From Palsa-1392 sp036490335 (lineage in GTDB: Bacteria; Verrucomicrobiota; Verrucomicrobiia; Chthoniobacterales; UBA10450): a stretch of DNA of 64,000 bases. The DNA is taken from the NCBI GenBank assembly GCA_036490335.1, contig DASXEB010000019.1, positions 248,001 through 312,000 of the forward strand. The letters are read 5' to 3'. Positions 44,093 to 54,072 of this stretch are shown here, in pieces. Within the stretch, counting starts at the first letter, position 1, and each line of letters opens with the position of its first letter. The notes under the pieces were generated by a model that worked only from the letters and a program-made list of their open reading frames with translations, had not been told where the DNA came from and did no database searches. Made by a program: the position numbers and the translations under genes.

Positions 44093-44857
44093 ATGAAAGT
44101 TTCCGTCATTATTCCGTGCTACAACGAACGCCAGACGATCGAAGAGATTGTCATGAAGGTGCACGCGGCTTCGCTGACGGACCTTGAGCTCATCGTTGTT
44201 GACGATGCCTCGACCGACGGAACGACCGAGCTTTTGCGCGCGCGAGTTGGTTCGCTCGCGGATCGCGTCGTCTATCATCCGGTCAACCGCGGAAAGGGCG
44301 CGGCGCTCCGCTCCGGGATGGCGATTGCGACAGGCGACATTGTCCTGATTCAGGACGCCGACCTGGAGTATGATCCGCAGGATTACGCACGTCTGCTCGA
44401 GCCTATCCTAACGAGTAAAGCAGATGCTGTCTTTGGTTCGCGCTTTGTCGGCGCGCAAGCTCACCGCGTCGTCTACTTCTGGCACATGCTTGGAAACAAG
44501 CTCCTGACTCTTCTCTCGAACATGTGCACAAACCTTAACCTGACCGATATGGAGACCTGTTATAAGGTCTTTAAGTCTTCACTGATTCGTTCGGACGAGT
44601 TACAGGAAGACCGGTTTGGCTTTGAAGCGGAGATAACCGCGAAGCTGGCGCGCTCCCGTTGCCGCATTTACGAGGTTGGGATCTCATATGCGGGGCGGAC
44701 TTATGCGGAAGGAAAGAAGGTTTCCTGGCGCGACGGCGTCCGCGCGATCTATGCGATCGTCAGGTATAACTTCTTCCCGCCTCGTGCACGCTCGGCTGGT
44801 TATTTGACTAAGCCGATGGAACGCGTTCCATCGACCAAACCTCTCCCGACCGTGTAA
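44093..44857 (+). CDS. Family 2 glycosyltransferase
   Basis: A 254-residue GT2 enzyme beginning MKVSVIIPCYNERQTIEEI, with VVDDASTDGTTELL, GKGAALRSGM and the metal-binding QDADLEYDP. It resembles dolichyl/undecaprenyl-phosphate sugar transferases; there are no C-terminal membrane helices. Acceptor unknown. ATG 44093 is chosen because the domain begins there. Confidence 0.9.
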   Translation: MKVSVIIPCYNERQTIEEIVMKVHAASLTDLELIVVDDASTDGTTELLRARVGSLADRVVYHPVNRGKGAALRSGMAIATGDIVLIQDADLEYDPQDYARLLEPILTSKADAVFGSRFVGAQAHRVVYFWHMLGNKLLTLLSNMCTNLNLTDMETCYKVFKSSLIRSDELQEDRFGFEAEITAKLARSRCRIYEVGISYAGRTYAEGKKVSWRDGVRAIYAIVRYNFFPPRARSAGYLTKPMERVPSTKPLPTV

Positions 44858-44877
44858 CCGCGAAGTGGCCTAACGAA

Positions 44878-46731
44878 TCAAGGACTCGGCCGAGGCAGCG
44901 GCGGCGCGGGAACCGGCGAGCTGACAACTTCCAACGGGCTTGGGTTTGGCGCCGCGCTTCCCTTTATCAGAGGTAATTTCAAAGCGCTTACATCAGGATT
45001 GTTCAGGACAAACGCTCCATCACGATTGTCCAGCTTTGCGTAAGACATCCCGTCTGGTGTCGGTTTGCCGATCGTCAGTTTTTGAAGCGTTTTGGCGTCG
45101 GCCTTTGTCGCAAAAGTAATCACCAGATCCGGCTTTTCGAAGCCATCGGCGGGAGTTATCGCGCCCGCCCAGCGGACGGCGCGGAGTGAAGCGAGCGTGT
45201 TGAGGAGCGACTGGACATTTGCGAGATTGATCGAGCTATCTCCCTTGATCGGCTTCCACGTCTGGCCGCTTCGCTCGAAAGACTCTTCGCGAGTAGTCAC
45301 GCGCGAGAAATGTTCAATGTCGCCGGGCTTTAACTGAAAAATAGTCAGTGCCTGCCAGCGCAAGGGATCGCTCCAGATTTCGTCGAGTAACTGGCGGTTG
45401 ACTGCGACAATAAATGGCTCTTCGCCGACGCGCGCATAAACATTGTCGCCATCGATTTTGCCGAATGACAGCGATAGAAATGGATGTTCGCCCGCGGTTG
45501 TCTCCGCGGTGTTCTCAGAAGCGAACGAGCTGAAAGTAAGTTGTAACTGTGGGTGATCGAGTCCGTACTTCGCCAAATCCGACGCGGTGTCCGCGACAAA
45601 GCGAGTTACCCGCTGATTACTCAAGGTAGTTACAAGTCGCGTTACTTCTTCGTCGTTCGCTAGCGCGTTGTGCAGACTCGCGATCGTCCAGTTTTCACCC
45701 TTGCGAGCCAAGACTGTCTCCGGCTGACCGTTCGCGGCGATGTGAATGCGATCGAGATTATTCGTGTCCAGCCTGACAAGATGTCGATCTCGCAGGTCGT
45801 TCGGTTTGATCTTTAACATCTCTTCAGTCTTGAGCGGCAGCGCGTAAATCCCATGGCGCGGAATCGAGCGGACATATAACTCATTTGCCTTCTTTTTCGT
45901 GACTGCTCCCAGCTCAATCGTCTCGCCCTGCTTTTCGTCGGCGCCGTAAATCGTGATCGAACCACGCGGCTCGGCAAGGCCATAGTCATGCAGGTCGCCG
46001 CGATCGTTGGCGACAAATTCTTCGATGCGTGCGTTCGTCAGTTGGGCAAGGAAGTCACCAATCTTTTCGTCGTCGCCGCGGGCGTGCAAGGGCTTTTCTA
46101 TCTCCCAATGCCCATTCTTCTTTGCTAACTCTATCTCTCCCGCGAGACTTTTCACGACCGCGCGATCGACCTGCGCGGTTGTCAGGCTGGTTAACTTGCG
46201 ATCGCGAAAGTCATCCGGCTTTTTCGAGATATCGGTCAAGACATTCTGCGCCGCAATAACTATGGGTGTGCCTTCACCGACCTGGACGTACATCTCACCG
46301 GTAAACGCGGCTTCCTTGCCGAAGCGGATCGTAGGCGGCGCCTGCGGCATTTGCAGAGTTAGAGTTAGTTTCGGTTCTGCAAGACCGTACTGGCTGAGGG
46401 AACCTTTCGCGGAATTACCTTCCCTATTAGAAACGACCGCGACTTTGCGCCATGTCTCGAGGTCTGAAATCAGGTTATCGACCGCGGAAGCGTCAGCCTG
46501 GTCCTGCACGGGCGCGGTCAGGCGCCACTTGCCATTCGTGAGTTGCAAGGCAACGCGGTCGTCGCCGTTTTTGATGACGATTCCTGAGAGTTTGTCGCGA
46601 TCGAAGTTTAGAACGTTGCCGGCCTGGCGTTCCGATTCGACCGTGTTCGGCTGTTTGCTTTCAAAGAACTTGATCCAGACGCCAACCGCGATCACGAGGC
46701 CAAGCAGAATCAGTGTCGTCCGAATTTTCAC
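44878..46731 (-). CDS. DUF4340 domain protein of a Gld-like ABC system
   Basis: A 617-residue protein with one N-terminal membrane anchor (TTLILLGLVIAVGVWIKFF) and a large periplasmic part containing repeated DUF4340-type units: IVIKNGDDRVALQLTNGKW, VVKSLAGEIELAKKNGHWE and IHIAANGQPETVLARKGENW. It closes a four-gene operon with a GldG-like protein, a permease and an ATPase. Such clusters resemble the GldA/F/G transporter of gliding Bacteroidetes, but there is no other gliding gene here. Function unknown. Confidence 0.85.
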   Translation of the reverse strand: MKIRTTLILLGLVIAVGVWIKFFESKQPNTVESERQAGNVLNFDRDKLSGIVIKNGDDRVALQLTNGKWRLTAPVQDQADASAVDNLISDLETWRKVAVVSNREGNSAKGSLSQYGLAEPKLTLTLQMPQAPPTIRFGKEAAFTGEMYVQVGEGTPIVIAAQNVLTDISKKPDDFRDRKLTSLTTAQVDRAVVKSLAGEIELAKKNGHWEIEKPLHARGDDEKIGDFLAQLTNARIEEFVANDRGDLHDYGLAEPRGSITIYGADEKQGETIELGAVTKKKANELYVRSIPRHGIYALPLKTEEMLKIKPNDLRDRHLVRLDTNNLDRIHIAANGQPETVLARKGENWTIASLHNALANDEEVTRLVTTLSNQRVTRFVADTASDLAKYGLDHPQLQLTFSSFASENTAETTAGEHPFLSLSFGKIDGDNVYARVGEEPFIVAVNRQLLDEIWSDPLRWQALTIFQLKPGDIEHFSRVTTREESFERSGQTWKPIKGDSSINLANVQSLLNTLASLRAVRWAGAITPADGFEKPDLVITFATKADAKTLQKLTIGKPTPDGMSYAKLDNRDGAFVLNNPDVSALKLPLIKGSAAPNPSPLEVVSSPVPAPPLPRPSP

Positions 46732-46743
46732 GACTTATACTCG

Positions 46744-48240
46744 TTAGGCGCGGCGACGCCACCAGACGCCCACGCCAATCAAGGCGGGAACGAGAGGAAA
46801 AATGACGAGAACAATCCAGCGCAGATTGCGCAGCGCATTTTCATCGAGCGAAAACGTAAGTGTCTGCGGAATCTTCGGCGCGATCCCGATGAGCTGTTCG
46901 CGGCTAAGGAGCCAGTTCAGGGCCGCGGAAATGAAGTCGAGCCCTTGCTGGCCCTGAGTTAGCGCGTCGTCCTGGAGAAAGGTAGAGTTAGCGACGACGA
47001 TGAGGCGCGCGGAGTTAATCTGCACACGGGCATCGGCGCTGCCACCTTTCTCGACCGACGCGGCGATAGTTAGCGGCCCGCCTTTATCTTTGGCCGGGTC
47101 GTACTGAAGGAGAGCTTCGTCGTCAGAGTTATAGTCAGTCTCGCCCCAGTAACCTTTCTCCGCCTGCACCATTGGTGTGAGATGAATGTTCGCCGCCGCG
47201 ACTTGTCGAGTCTCGAGAGTTAGTGAACTCGTGGGCCCGATAAAAGGCGCGCGCGCGTCGCCGAGCGGTTTGGTCACAGGGTTGTCGGGAAGAAAATGAG
47301 CTACGACATCGCGCACGCGCGCGACCTCCTCGATTCCAGTCTTAACCATCGCCATCAGTCGGTCGTCATCGACTTTTACGCCGAGCCCATTGAGAAAGGC
47401 GGTAAGTCTCGGAGTCTTGGCGGCCGGATCGACGAGGAATAAGATTCGCCCATCCTTGTTCCAAAAATCGCGCAGAAGTTTCATCTCGCGATCGGAGAAA
47501 TCGTACTGCGGACCATCGATCATCACGACCCGGACATTGGCCGGAATCGCCGGGACCTCGAAAAGATTCAGCTCCTGAAACTGGATGTTCTCGTTCTCGA
47601 TGAAGGTCTTCATCACCGACAAAGGAGTCGCACCGGTAATCGGCGGCTCCTTGTGACCTACGACATATCCGATCGTGCTTTTCTTCCCTTCGACCACGTC
47701 GATCAACGCGCTTGTAATTGCCTGCTCGCCTTTGAAGGCAGTTATCTGCGGAGCTTCGCCGGTCATGGGATTACCCTGGTCGGTGTCAGCCATCTCGGAA
47801 GCCTTCACCGTCTTACTCCGGCCCTCGTAATCGACGATCAAGACACTTTCATCGGTCACGACCTTATACTTATTGAGTAACTCTTTAGCTCTCGTCAGGT
47901 TTCGCTCCGGATCGACATACTCGACATCGATCTTCCCGCGCGAAGCGTATTGATATTCCGTAAGCAAATTTTGCACGTCGCCGGTGATGGCCGTGTTGGC
48001 AGTGAAAAATACAGTTATCCGCACCTTGCCCGGGATGCTGGCAAGGAAGTTCTTTGTCTTCTCGGAGAGCGCGTATTTCTTGTCGCGCGATAAGTCCCAG
48101 CGGCGGTAGTGCTCGAAGCCGAGATAGTTCACCATCGCAGCGAGGACGATGACTATCGCGATTTGAATGATCACATTCAGCCCGATCTGAAACCGGTGAA
48201 TCTGCTTCGGCTTTTGGGACGAGGAAACTTCTTCAGCCAT
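46744..48240 (-). CDS. GldG-like ABC transporter auxiliary protein
   Basis: A 498-residue protein. An N-terminal helix (IQIAIVIVLAAMVNYLGF) precedes a GIFT/GldG-type periplasmic domain: RDKKYALSEKTKNFLASIPGKV shortened here, VRITVFFTAN, VVMIDGPQYDFSD. A C-terminal membrane helix (WIVLVIFPLVPALIGVGVW) ends in basic residues. It lies between the DUF4340 gene (12-base gap) and the permease gene (three-base gap). Confidence 0.88.
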   Translation of the reverse strand: MAEEVSSSQKPKQIHRFQIGLNVIIQIAIVIVLAAMVNYLGFEHYRRWDLSRDKKYALSEKTKNFLASIPGKVRITVFFTANTAITGDVQNLLTEYQYASRGKIDVEYVDPERNLTRAKELLNKYKVVTDESVLIVDYEGRSKTVKASEMADTDQGNPMTGEAPQITAFKGEQAITSALIDVVEGKKSTIGYVVGHKEPPITGATPLSVMKTFIENENIQFQELNLFEVPAIPANVRVVMIDGPQYDFSDREMKLLRDFWNKDGRILFLVDPAAKTPRLTAFLNGLGVKVDDDRLMAMVKTGIEEVARVRDVVAHFLPDNPVTKPLGDARAPFIGPTSSLTLETRQVAAANIHLTPMVQAEKGYWGETDYNSDDEALLQYDPAKDKGGPLTIAASVEKGGSADARVQINSARLIVVANSTFLQDDALTQGQQGLDFISAALNWLLSREQLIGIAPKIPQTLTFSLDENALRNLRWIVLVIFPLVPALIGVGVWWRRRA

Positions 48241-48243
48241 GAC

Positions 48244-48999
48244 TTAGAGCTTCCATTTGCGCGACTGGAACGCCTGGTAGGTGAAGAAGAGAAATAGACT
48301 CGTTAGGCTAAGGTAAAGCACGATTGGCCGGGTATCGATCTCACCGCGAGAGAGCGTTCCCATTTGTTCGATCGCCGAGAAATAGCCGAGTAATTGCCGC
48401 GTCGCCGAGCTGATGTCGACGAGGATAAATTCGACCAGACCGGAGAAGAAATGAAGCGTGATCGCGGCGAAGGAAATGATCGCGGCCACGATCTGGTTTT
48501 TTGTCAGGACGGAAGCGAAACATCCGACCGAGAGATAGAACATGCCTAACAAGAGCAGCATGAGATACCCGCCGAGATAGGCGCCGAAAGAAGTCGCCGC
48601 CGGCTGGTGTGTGATTGCCTGAAAGATGGCAAAGTAAAAGATCGTCGGAATCCAAAGGACGATGTAAAAGAAAAAAGCTCCGCAATATTTCGCGAGCACG
48701 ACCTGCCAGTCGCGGACTGGCGCAGTCATCAGCGGCTCGATTGTGCCGAGCTTAAATTCTTCCGAAAAGAGCCGCATCGTGATGAGGGGAAAGACGAGGA
48801 CGAACGCGAACCAGAAAAAGACAGAGTTAAAGAAAGCTTCCTCGACCGAGTAGGGCACTTGCCGGCCGTTCATGAAGGAGATTTGGAAATAGAAGTCGAC
48901 GCCGCTGACGAGAAGAAAGAAAAGCAGCACGATGTAGGCGATCGGCGAGTAGAAATAGCTGCTGATCTCGCGTGAGAGAAGGGTGGCAAACTTTTTCAT
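48244..48999 (-). CDS. ABC-2 type permease (GldF-like)
   Basis: A 251-residue permease with six predicted membrane helices, including SPIAYIVLLFFLLVSGVDFYF and FVLVFPLITMRLFSEEFKLGT, then the EPLMTAPVRDWQVVLAKY coupling region of ABC-2 permeases. The start at 48999 is chosen because homology begins at MKKFATLL. Confidence 0.9.
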   Translation of the reverse strand: MKKFATLLSREISSYFYSPIAYIVLLFFLLVSGVDFYFQISFMNGRQVPYSVEEAFFNSVFFWFAFVLVFPLITMRLFSEEFKLGTIEPLMTAPVRDWQVVLAKYCGAFFFYIVLWIPTIFYFAIFQAITHQPAATSFGAYLGGYLMLLLLGMFYLSVGCFASVLTKNQIVAAIISFAAITLHFFSGLVEFILVDISSATRQLLGYFSAIEQMGTLSRGEIDTRPIVLYLSLTSLFLFFTYQAFQSRKWKL

Positions 49000-49033
49000 C
49001 CTTTGTTCGTTAGGCAGATCACGCTGGGCAAAT

Positions 49034-49969
49034 TTATATCTCGTCCGGATGAGTGATCTCGACGAAAACATCCTCGAGGGTCGCCTTTCGCTGGGATAAC
49101 TCGCGCACGACCCATTTTCGTTCACTCGCCAGTTGAAAAACGTCCGGACGCACGTCCGCGCCCGCTTCTGCGCGCAGCGCGCAGATCTTCCAGTCTCCTT
49201 CACTCGTTAGGCTAACGTCCTTCACGCCCGGGATCTTCTTCAACTGTTCGATCGCGTCGTCCGCGCCGGTCTTTGCTTCGAGAGTGACGCCGGTCGCGGT
49301 GCGCATCTGCTGGAGAAGGTTTTCGGGCGTGTCGCAAGCTTCGATTTTGCCGCGATTGATGATGATGACCCGACTGCAAGTCATCTCGACTTCCGGCAAA
49401 ATGTGGGTCGAAAGAAGAATCGTGTGCTGGCGGCCGAGGTTCTTGATCAGATCGCGCACCTGCCGGATTTGATTCGGGTCCAGGCCGCTCGTCGGCTCGT
49501 CGAGAATGAGCAGGTCGGGCTCGTGCACGAGCGCGTCAGCGAGGCCGACCCGTTGCCGATAGCCTTTCGAAAGGGCGCCGATCAATTTTTTCTCGACGTC
49601 CTTTAAACCGCATAACTCTTTCACATCGCCGACTCGTTCTTTGACTCGGCGATGAGGCACGCCTTTGAGCGCGGCGCGATAATCGAGATACTCCGTCACG
49701 CGCATGTCGTCATAGAGCGGGACGTTTTCCGGCATGTAACCGAGATGCGCGCGGGCCTCGAGCGACTTCTCGAAAATATCGAAGCCGGCCACGGTCGCGC
49801 GGCCGGAGGTTGGCGGCATGAAGCTCGACAAAATGCGCATCGTCGTGCTCTTGCCCGCGCCATTCGGGCCGAGAAATCCCATGATCTCGCCTTTGCCGAC
49901 ATCGAAGTTCAAATTATCGATCGCGGTTTGGCCGGCGTAACGCTTCGTCAGGTTTTCGACCTTAATCAT
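49034..49969 (-). CDS. ABC transporter ATP-binding protein (GldA-like)
   Basis: A 311-residue ATPase with Walker A GPNGAGKSTTMR, signature LSKGYRQRVGLADALVH, Walker B LLILDEPTSGLDP and the switch region LSTHILPEVE. A C-terminal extension (about 230-311) suits GldA-type ATPases. It is first in the four-gene operon with the permease, GldG-like and DUF4340 genes. Confidence 0.93.
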   Translation of the reverse strand: MIKVENLTKRYAGQTAIDNLNFDVGKGEIMGFLGPNGAGKSTTMRILSSFMPPTSGRATVAGFDIFEKSLEARAHLGYMPENVPLYDDMRVTEYLDYRAALKGVPHRRVKERVGDVKELCGLKDVEKKLIGALSKGYRQRVGLADALVHEPDLLILDEPTSGLDPNQIRQVRDLIKNLGRQHTILLSTHILPEVEMTCSRVIIINRGKIEACDTPENLLQQMRTATGVTLEAKTGADDAIEQLKKIPGVKDVSLTSEGDWKICALRAEAGADVRPDVFQLASERKWVVRELSQRKATLEDVFVEITHPDEI

Positions 49970-50027
49970 CTGAGCTTGTTACTGACAACTTCGGCGCGGA
50001 AGCGTTGGCAATTTCTTGAAAAAAATT

Positions 50028-51215
50028 TCAGCGCGCCTGTAACGTCACTGTCTCGATGTGATGCCCGCGTCCGCCGCGCGCAATGATGCCAACCGTGAAA
50101 TCGACGTTCGAACCGCTCTCAGCGTGCCCGAGAATTTTCTCGGCGTCGCGCGCCGAATTGACCTGAAATTTTCCGATCCGATAAATGACGAGGCCGCGCT
50201 CCATTCCGCCTTCGTCGGCCGGGCTGTCCGGCTCGACCGCGCTGATTAAAACGCCGCGACCTGAGACGTAACCGAGGGCATCGGCCAGATCGCTCGTGAG
50301 GTCCTGGAGTTGCAAACCGAAAAGCCGGTCTGCGTTTGAAACGTTCGCCTCCGCATTGTTAGGCACGGGCGTTGGCGCCGGCTGTTTCGCGGCGATTTTT
50401 TTGAACTCATCGACACTCTGCCTGACGACGTCCGCGGGAATTGCGAAGCCCAAACCTTGCGTCGGGATGCCCTGGGGCGTGAAGGCCATTTTCGCCGAGC
50501 TGACGCCGACCAGCCGTCCAGTCAGATCGACGAGCGGACCGCCGCTGTTCCCAGGATTGATCGCCGCGTCGGTCTGGAGCAGGTCGTGATAATCCACATT
50601 TTCGATCGTGATGTCCCGTTTCACGCCGCTCAGGACACCGCGGCTGATCGAGCTGCCGTAGCCGAGCGCGTTGCCCACGACGATGACAGTTTCGCCGAGC
50701 AAGTTCGGCGAGATGTCGTGCAGATTCACAAACGGCAGCGGCTTGTCGCTGTCGATCTTGATGAACGCGAGATCCTTTTTCGGATCGCCGGTGATGTAGC
50801 GCGCCTTGAAACTTTTGCCGTCGTTCATGATCACCTCGATTTTCAAATCGGCGGCGCGCTCGACCACGTGCTCGTTCGTCACGATGTAGCCGGCGGGATC
50901 GACCAGAAATCCCGAACCAAGACTTTGCAACGTCTGGCGAATCTCGCGCGGCTGGGTGCGATAAAGTCCGAAAAATTGCGCTGCGAAATCATCGATTGGA
51001 TCGTGCACCTGCCGCCTAACGACTCGCTCGGTGTTGATGTTCACGACTGCTGGCAGGACTTTCGCGACCGCGAGGACCGCTGGTTCCGACGCCGGGTCGC
51101 CGGGCGAAATCGTCGGCACCGGCGCCGCCTGCAGCCAGCCGAGCGCGGTCAAAAACGCGGCCAGCGCCTGCGCAAAAATTCCGGCTCGGCTTCGCATCAT
51201 TTTTTTTGTTCTCAT
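50028..51215 (-). CDS. HtrA/DegP-like periplasmic serine protease
   Basis: A 395-residue protein. A hydrophobic N-terminus (signal peptide about 1-30) precedes a trypsin-like domain with the triad His in NEHVVE, Asp in KKDLAFIKID and Ser in NPGNSGGPLVD. One PDZ domain follows (about 300-390, GVLISAVEPDSPADEGGME). It would degrade or refold envelope proteins. It is transcribed divergently from sucA. Confidence 0.92.
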   Translation of the reverse strand: MRTKKMMRSRAGIFAQALAAFLTALGWLQAAPVPTISPGDPASEPAVLAVAKVLPAVVNINTERVVRRQVHDPIDDFAAQFFGLYRTQPREIRQTLQSLGSGFLVDPAGYIVTNEHVVERAADLKIEVIMNDGKSFKARYITGDPKKDLAFIKIDSDKPLPFVNLHDISPNLLGETVIVVGNALGYGSSISRGVLSGVKRDITIENVDYHDLLQTDAAINPGNSGGPLVDLTGRLVGVSSAKMAFTPQGIPTQGLGFAIPADVVRQSVDEFKKIAAKQPAPTPVPNNAEANVSNADRLFGLQLQDLTSDLADALGYVSGRGVLISAVEPDSPADEGGMERGLVIYRIGKFQVNSARDAEKILGHAESGSNVDFTVGIIARGGRGHHIETVTLQAR

Positions 51216-51309
51216 CAGTTCGCGGCAGATTTTTTGCAGGCGAACATCGGAGCGCGCCCGGCAGTGTCAACTTGCCCGCCGCACAAACGCCAACCAAGGT
51301 ACCGACAAG

Positions 51310-54063
51310 ATGCGACCCTCGATTGCGACCCGCGCGAATCTCGATTTGATCGACGAAAACTATCGGCGCTGGCAGCAAAATCCCGATGCGGTCGACACGA
51401 GCTGGCGCGCGTTTTTCGAAGGTTTCGAACTCGGCAATGCGCCGCAACGAAATGGCGCCGCAACTGTGGCTGCGCCGGCGCACGCGGCCGAGCGCGAGAG
51501 CCCACTGCAGACAAAAGTCGATGGGCTCGTTTACGCTTATCGAACGTTAGGCCACACCATCGCGCGGGTGAATCCGCTCGCCGACACGCGCCCGGAAAAT
51601 CCGTTGCTCTCGTTAGGCGCGCTCGGCTTTAGCGAGAAGGATCTCGACCTTCCGGTCTCTTCCAATTTTTTTCTCGGCGGGAAAAAAATGAAGCTGCGCG
51701 AGATGATCGCGCTCCTCGATGAAATCTACGCCGACGCGATCGGCACGGAATTTCAGCACATCCAAAATCCGCACATTCGGCATTGGGTGCGCGACCGGCT
51801 CGAGGCGCGGCCGACGAAGCATCACGTCTCGACGGAAGTGGAGATCGCGCTCCTGCGATTGCTCATGGAGTCGGAAGCGTTCGAGGTTTTTTTGCACACG
51901 CGTTACGTCGGGCAGAAACGCTTTTCGCTTCAAGGCGCGGAGTCGCTCATTGTGATCCTCGACACGATTTTGCATCGTTGTCCGGGCGACGGGATCGAGG
52001 AAATCTGCATGGGCATGGCGCATCGCGGGCGGCTTAATGTGCTCGCGAATTTTCTCCAGAAATCGCTCAAACTTCTCTTCACTGAGTTCAGCACGAACTA
52101 CATTCCCGAGCTCGTCGCGGGCGACGGCGACGTGAAATATCACCTCGGCTATCGCAGCATTCGCAAGCTTGCTTCCGGCGCGGAAATCGAGATTCGCCTC
52201 GCGGCCAATCCGAGTCATCTCGAAGCGGTCGATCCCGTCGTCGAAGGCATCTCGCGGGCGCGCCAGCGCATCCGCGGCGACACGGAACATCGCCGAAAAG
52301 TTTTGCCGTTGCTCGTGCATGGCGACGCGGCCTTCGCTGGCCAGGGCATCGTTGCGGAAACGCTCAACATGTCGCAGCTGCACGGCTATTGCACCGGCGG
52401 CACGGTGCACGTGGTCGTGAATAATCAGATTGGTTTCACCACGCTGCCGGAGGACGCGCGCTCTTCGGTCTACGCGACCGACATCGCGAAGATGATCGAG
52501 GTGCCGATCTTTCACGTGAATGGCGACGATCCGCTCGCGGTTCGTTTTGTCACCGAGACGGCGCTCGATTTTCGGCAAACCTTCGGCCGCGATGTGGTCG
52601 TCGACATGTATTGCTACCGGCGTTACGGGCACAACGAAGGCGACGAACCGCTCTTCACCCAGCCTGATCTTTACGCGAAGATCGCGAAGCGTCCGTCGGT
52701 CGCGCAGCTTTATAAAAAAGAGCTGATCGATCATCGCGTGCTCAGCGCGGAAGCGGCGGCGCAGTTGGAAAAAGATTTGCAGGACCGGCTCGAAAGTGCG
52801 CTCGAAGAAGTGAAGGCGGCGGAAAAATTGCCTAACGATCGCAAGGATCGCTTCAAGGAATCGACCGCGGTTTTTCAGCCGAAATATTCCGGCAAATCCG
52901 GCCCGACCGCGATCAGCACGGAGATGCTTAAGCGGATCGTCGATGGCCTAACGACCGTGCCTGACGACTTCAACGTTCTCCCAAAAGTGAAGCGGATCAC
53001 GATCGATCGGCAGCGCGAAGTCTTCGCCGCCGGCGGACCCTACGACTGGGGATTTGCCGAAGCGCTCGCCTTCGGTTCGCTCTTGCTCGAAGGCGTGCCG
53101 GTGCGCCTTTCCGGTCAGGACAGTCGACGCGGCACGTTCAGCCATCGCCATTCGTTTCTCTACGACGCGCAGACCGGCCAGCCTTATCTGCCGCTGCTCC
53201 ATCTCGCGCCGAACCAAGCCCGCATCTGTATCTATAATAGTCTGCTTTCCGAAGCGGCCGTGCTTGGTTTCGATTACGGCTACTCGCTCGATTACCCGAA
53301 CATGCTTTGTCTTTGGGAAGCGCAGTTCGGCGATTTCGCGAATGGCGCGCAGACGATCATCGACCAATTCATCGTCTCGGCGGAATCGAAATGGCAACGT
53401 CCGAGCGGCATCGTTTTGCTTCTGCCGCACGGTTACGAAGGCCAGGGCCCGGAACATTCGAGCGCGCGGCTCGAGCGCTTTTTGCAAGCCTGCGCGGAGG
53501 ACAACATCCAAGTCTGCAACCTCACGACCGCGGCGCAATATTTTCACGTCCTGCGGCGGCAGATGAAACGCGATTTCATCAAGCCGCTCATCATCATGAC
53601 GCCGAAAAGTCTGCTCCGTTCCGAGCAGGCCAGCTCGCGCACGGAAGATTTCACCCGCGGCAGTTTCGCGGAAATCTTGCCCGCACCGGGAACCGGGCCG
53701 CCGGAAAAAGCCGAGCGTGTAATTTTTTGTTCCGGGAAAGTTTACTACGACCTGCTCAACCATCGCACCGAACAAAAAATCACTGGCGCCGCGATCGTTA
53801 GGCTGGAACAGCTCTATCCGCTCGCGGAAGAAAAATTGCGCGAAATCCTCCAGCCATTTTCAAACGCGAAGAAATTCGTCTGGTGCCAGGAAGAATCGCA
53901 AAACATGGGCGCGTGGACTTACATCGAGCCGCGTTTGCGCGCATTGTTAGGCAAAGAAATCGCTTACGCGGGCCGCAACGCCAGCGCGAGCCCCGCGGTC
54001 GGCGCGCTCGCCGTGCACAAACGCGAGCAGGCTTGCGTGATCAACGAGGCTTTTAGCGTTTAG
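51310..54063 (+). CDS. sucA: 2-oxoglutarate dehydrogenase E1 component
   Basis: A 917-residue thiamine-diphosphate enzyme. The N-terminus LDLIDENYRRWQQNPDAVD binds E2. Core motifs follow in order: FSLQGAESLIVILD, MGMAHRGRLNVLAN, GDAAFAGQGIVAETLNMSQL, VVNNQIGFTT, YRRYGHNEGDEP and SGQDSRRGTFSHRHS. It decarboxylates 2-oxoglutarate in the TCA cycle. Unusually, no sucB or lpd follows; the next gene is on the other strand. ATG 51310 is chosen over upstream in-frame codons because the protein family begins there. Confidence 0.95.
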   Translation: MRPSIATRANLDLIDENYRRWQQNPDAVDTSWRAFFEGFELGNAPQRNGAATVAAPAHAAERESPLQTKVDGLVYAYRTLGHTIARVNPLADTRPENPLLSLGALGFSEKDLDLPVSSNFFLGGKKMKLREMIALLDEIYADAIGTEFQHIQNPHIRHWVRDRLEARPTKHHVSTEVEIALLRLLMESEAFEVFLHTRYVGQKRFSLQGAESLIVILDTILHRCPGDGIEEICMGMAHRGRLNVLANFLQKSLKLLFTEFSTNYIPELVAGDGDVKYHLGYRSIRKLASGAEIEIRLAANPSHLEAVDPVVEGISRARQRIRGDTEHRRKVLPLLVHGDAAFAGQGIVAETLNMSQLHGYCTGGTVHVVVNNQIGFTTLPEDARSSVYATDIAKMIEVPIFHVNGDDPLAVRFVTETALDFRQTFGRDVVVDMYCYRRYGHNEGDEPLFTQPDLYAKIAKRPSVAQLYKKELIDHRVLSAEAAAQLEKDLQDRLESALEEVKAAEKLPNDRKDRFKESTAVFQPKYSGKSGPTAISTEMLKRIVDGLTTVPDDFNVLPKVKRITIDRQREVFAAGGPYDWGFAEALAFGSLLLEGVPVRLSGQDSRRGTFSHRHSFLYDAQTGQPYLPLLHLAPNQARICIYNSLLSEAAVLGFDYGYSLDYPNMLCLWEAQFGDFANGAQTIIDQFIVSAESKWQRPSGIVLLLPHGYEGQGPEHSSARLERFLQACAEDNIQVCNLTTAAQYFHVLRRQMKRDFIKPLIIMTPKSLLRSEQASSRTEDFTRGSFAEILPAPGTGPPEKAERVIFCSGKVYYDLLNHRTEQKITGAAIVRLEQLYPLAEEKLREILQPFSNAKKFVWCQEESQNMGAWTYIEPRLRALLGKEIAYAGRNASASPAVGALAVHKREQACVINEAFSV

Positions 54064-54072
54064 AAACTCGCA

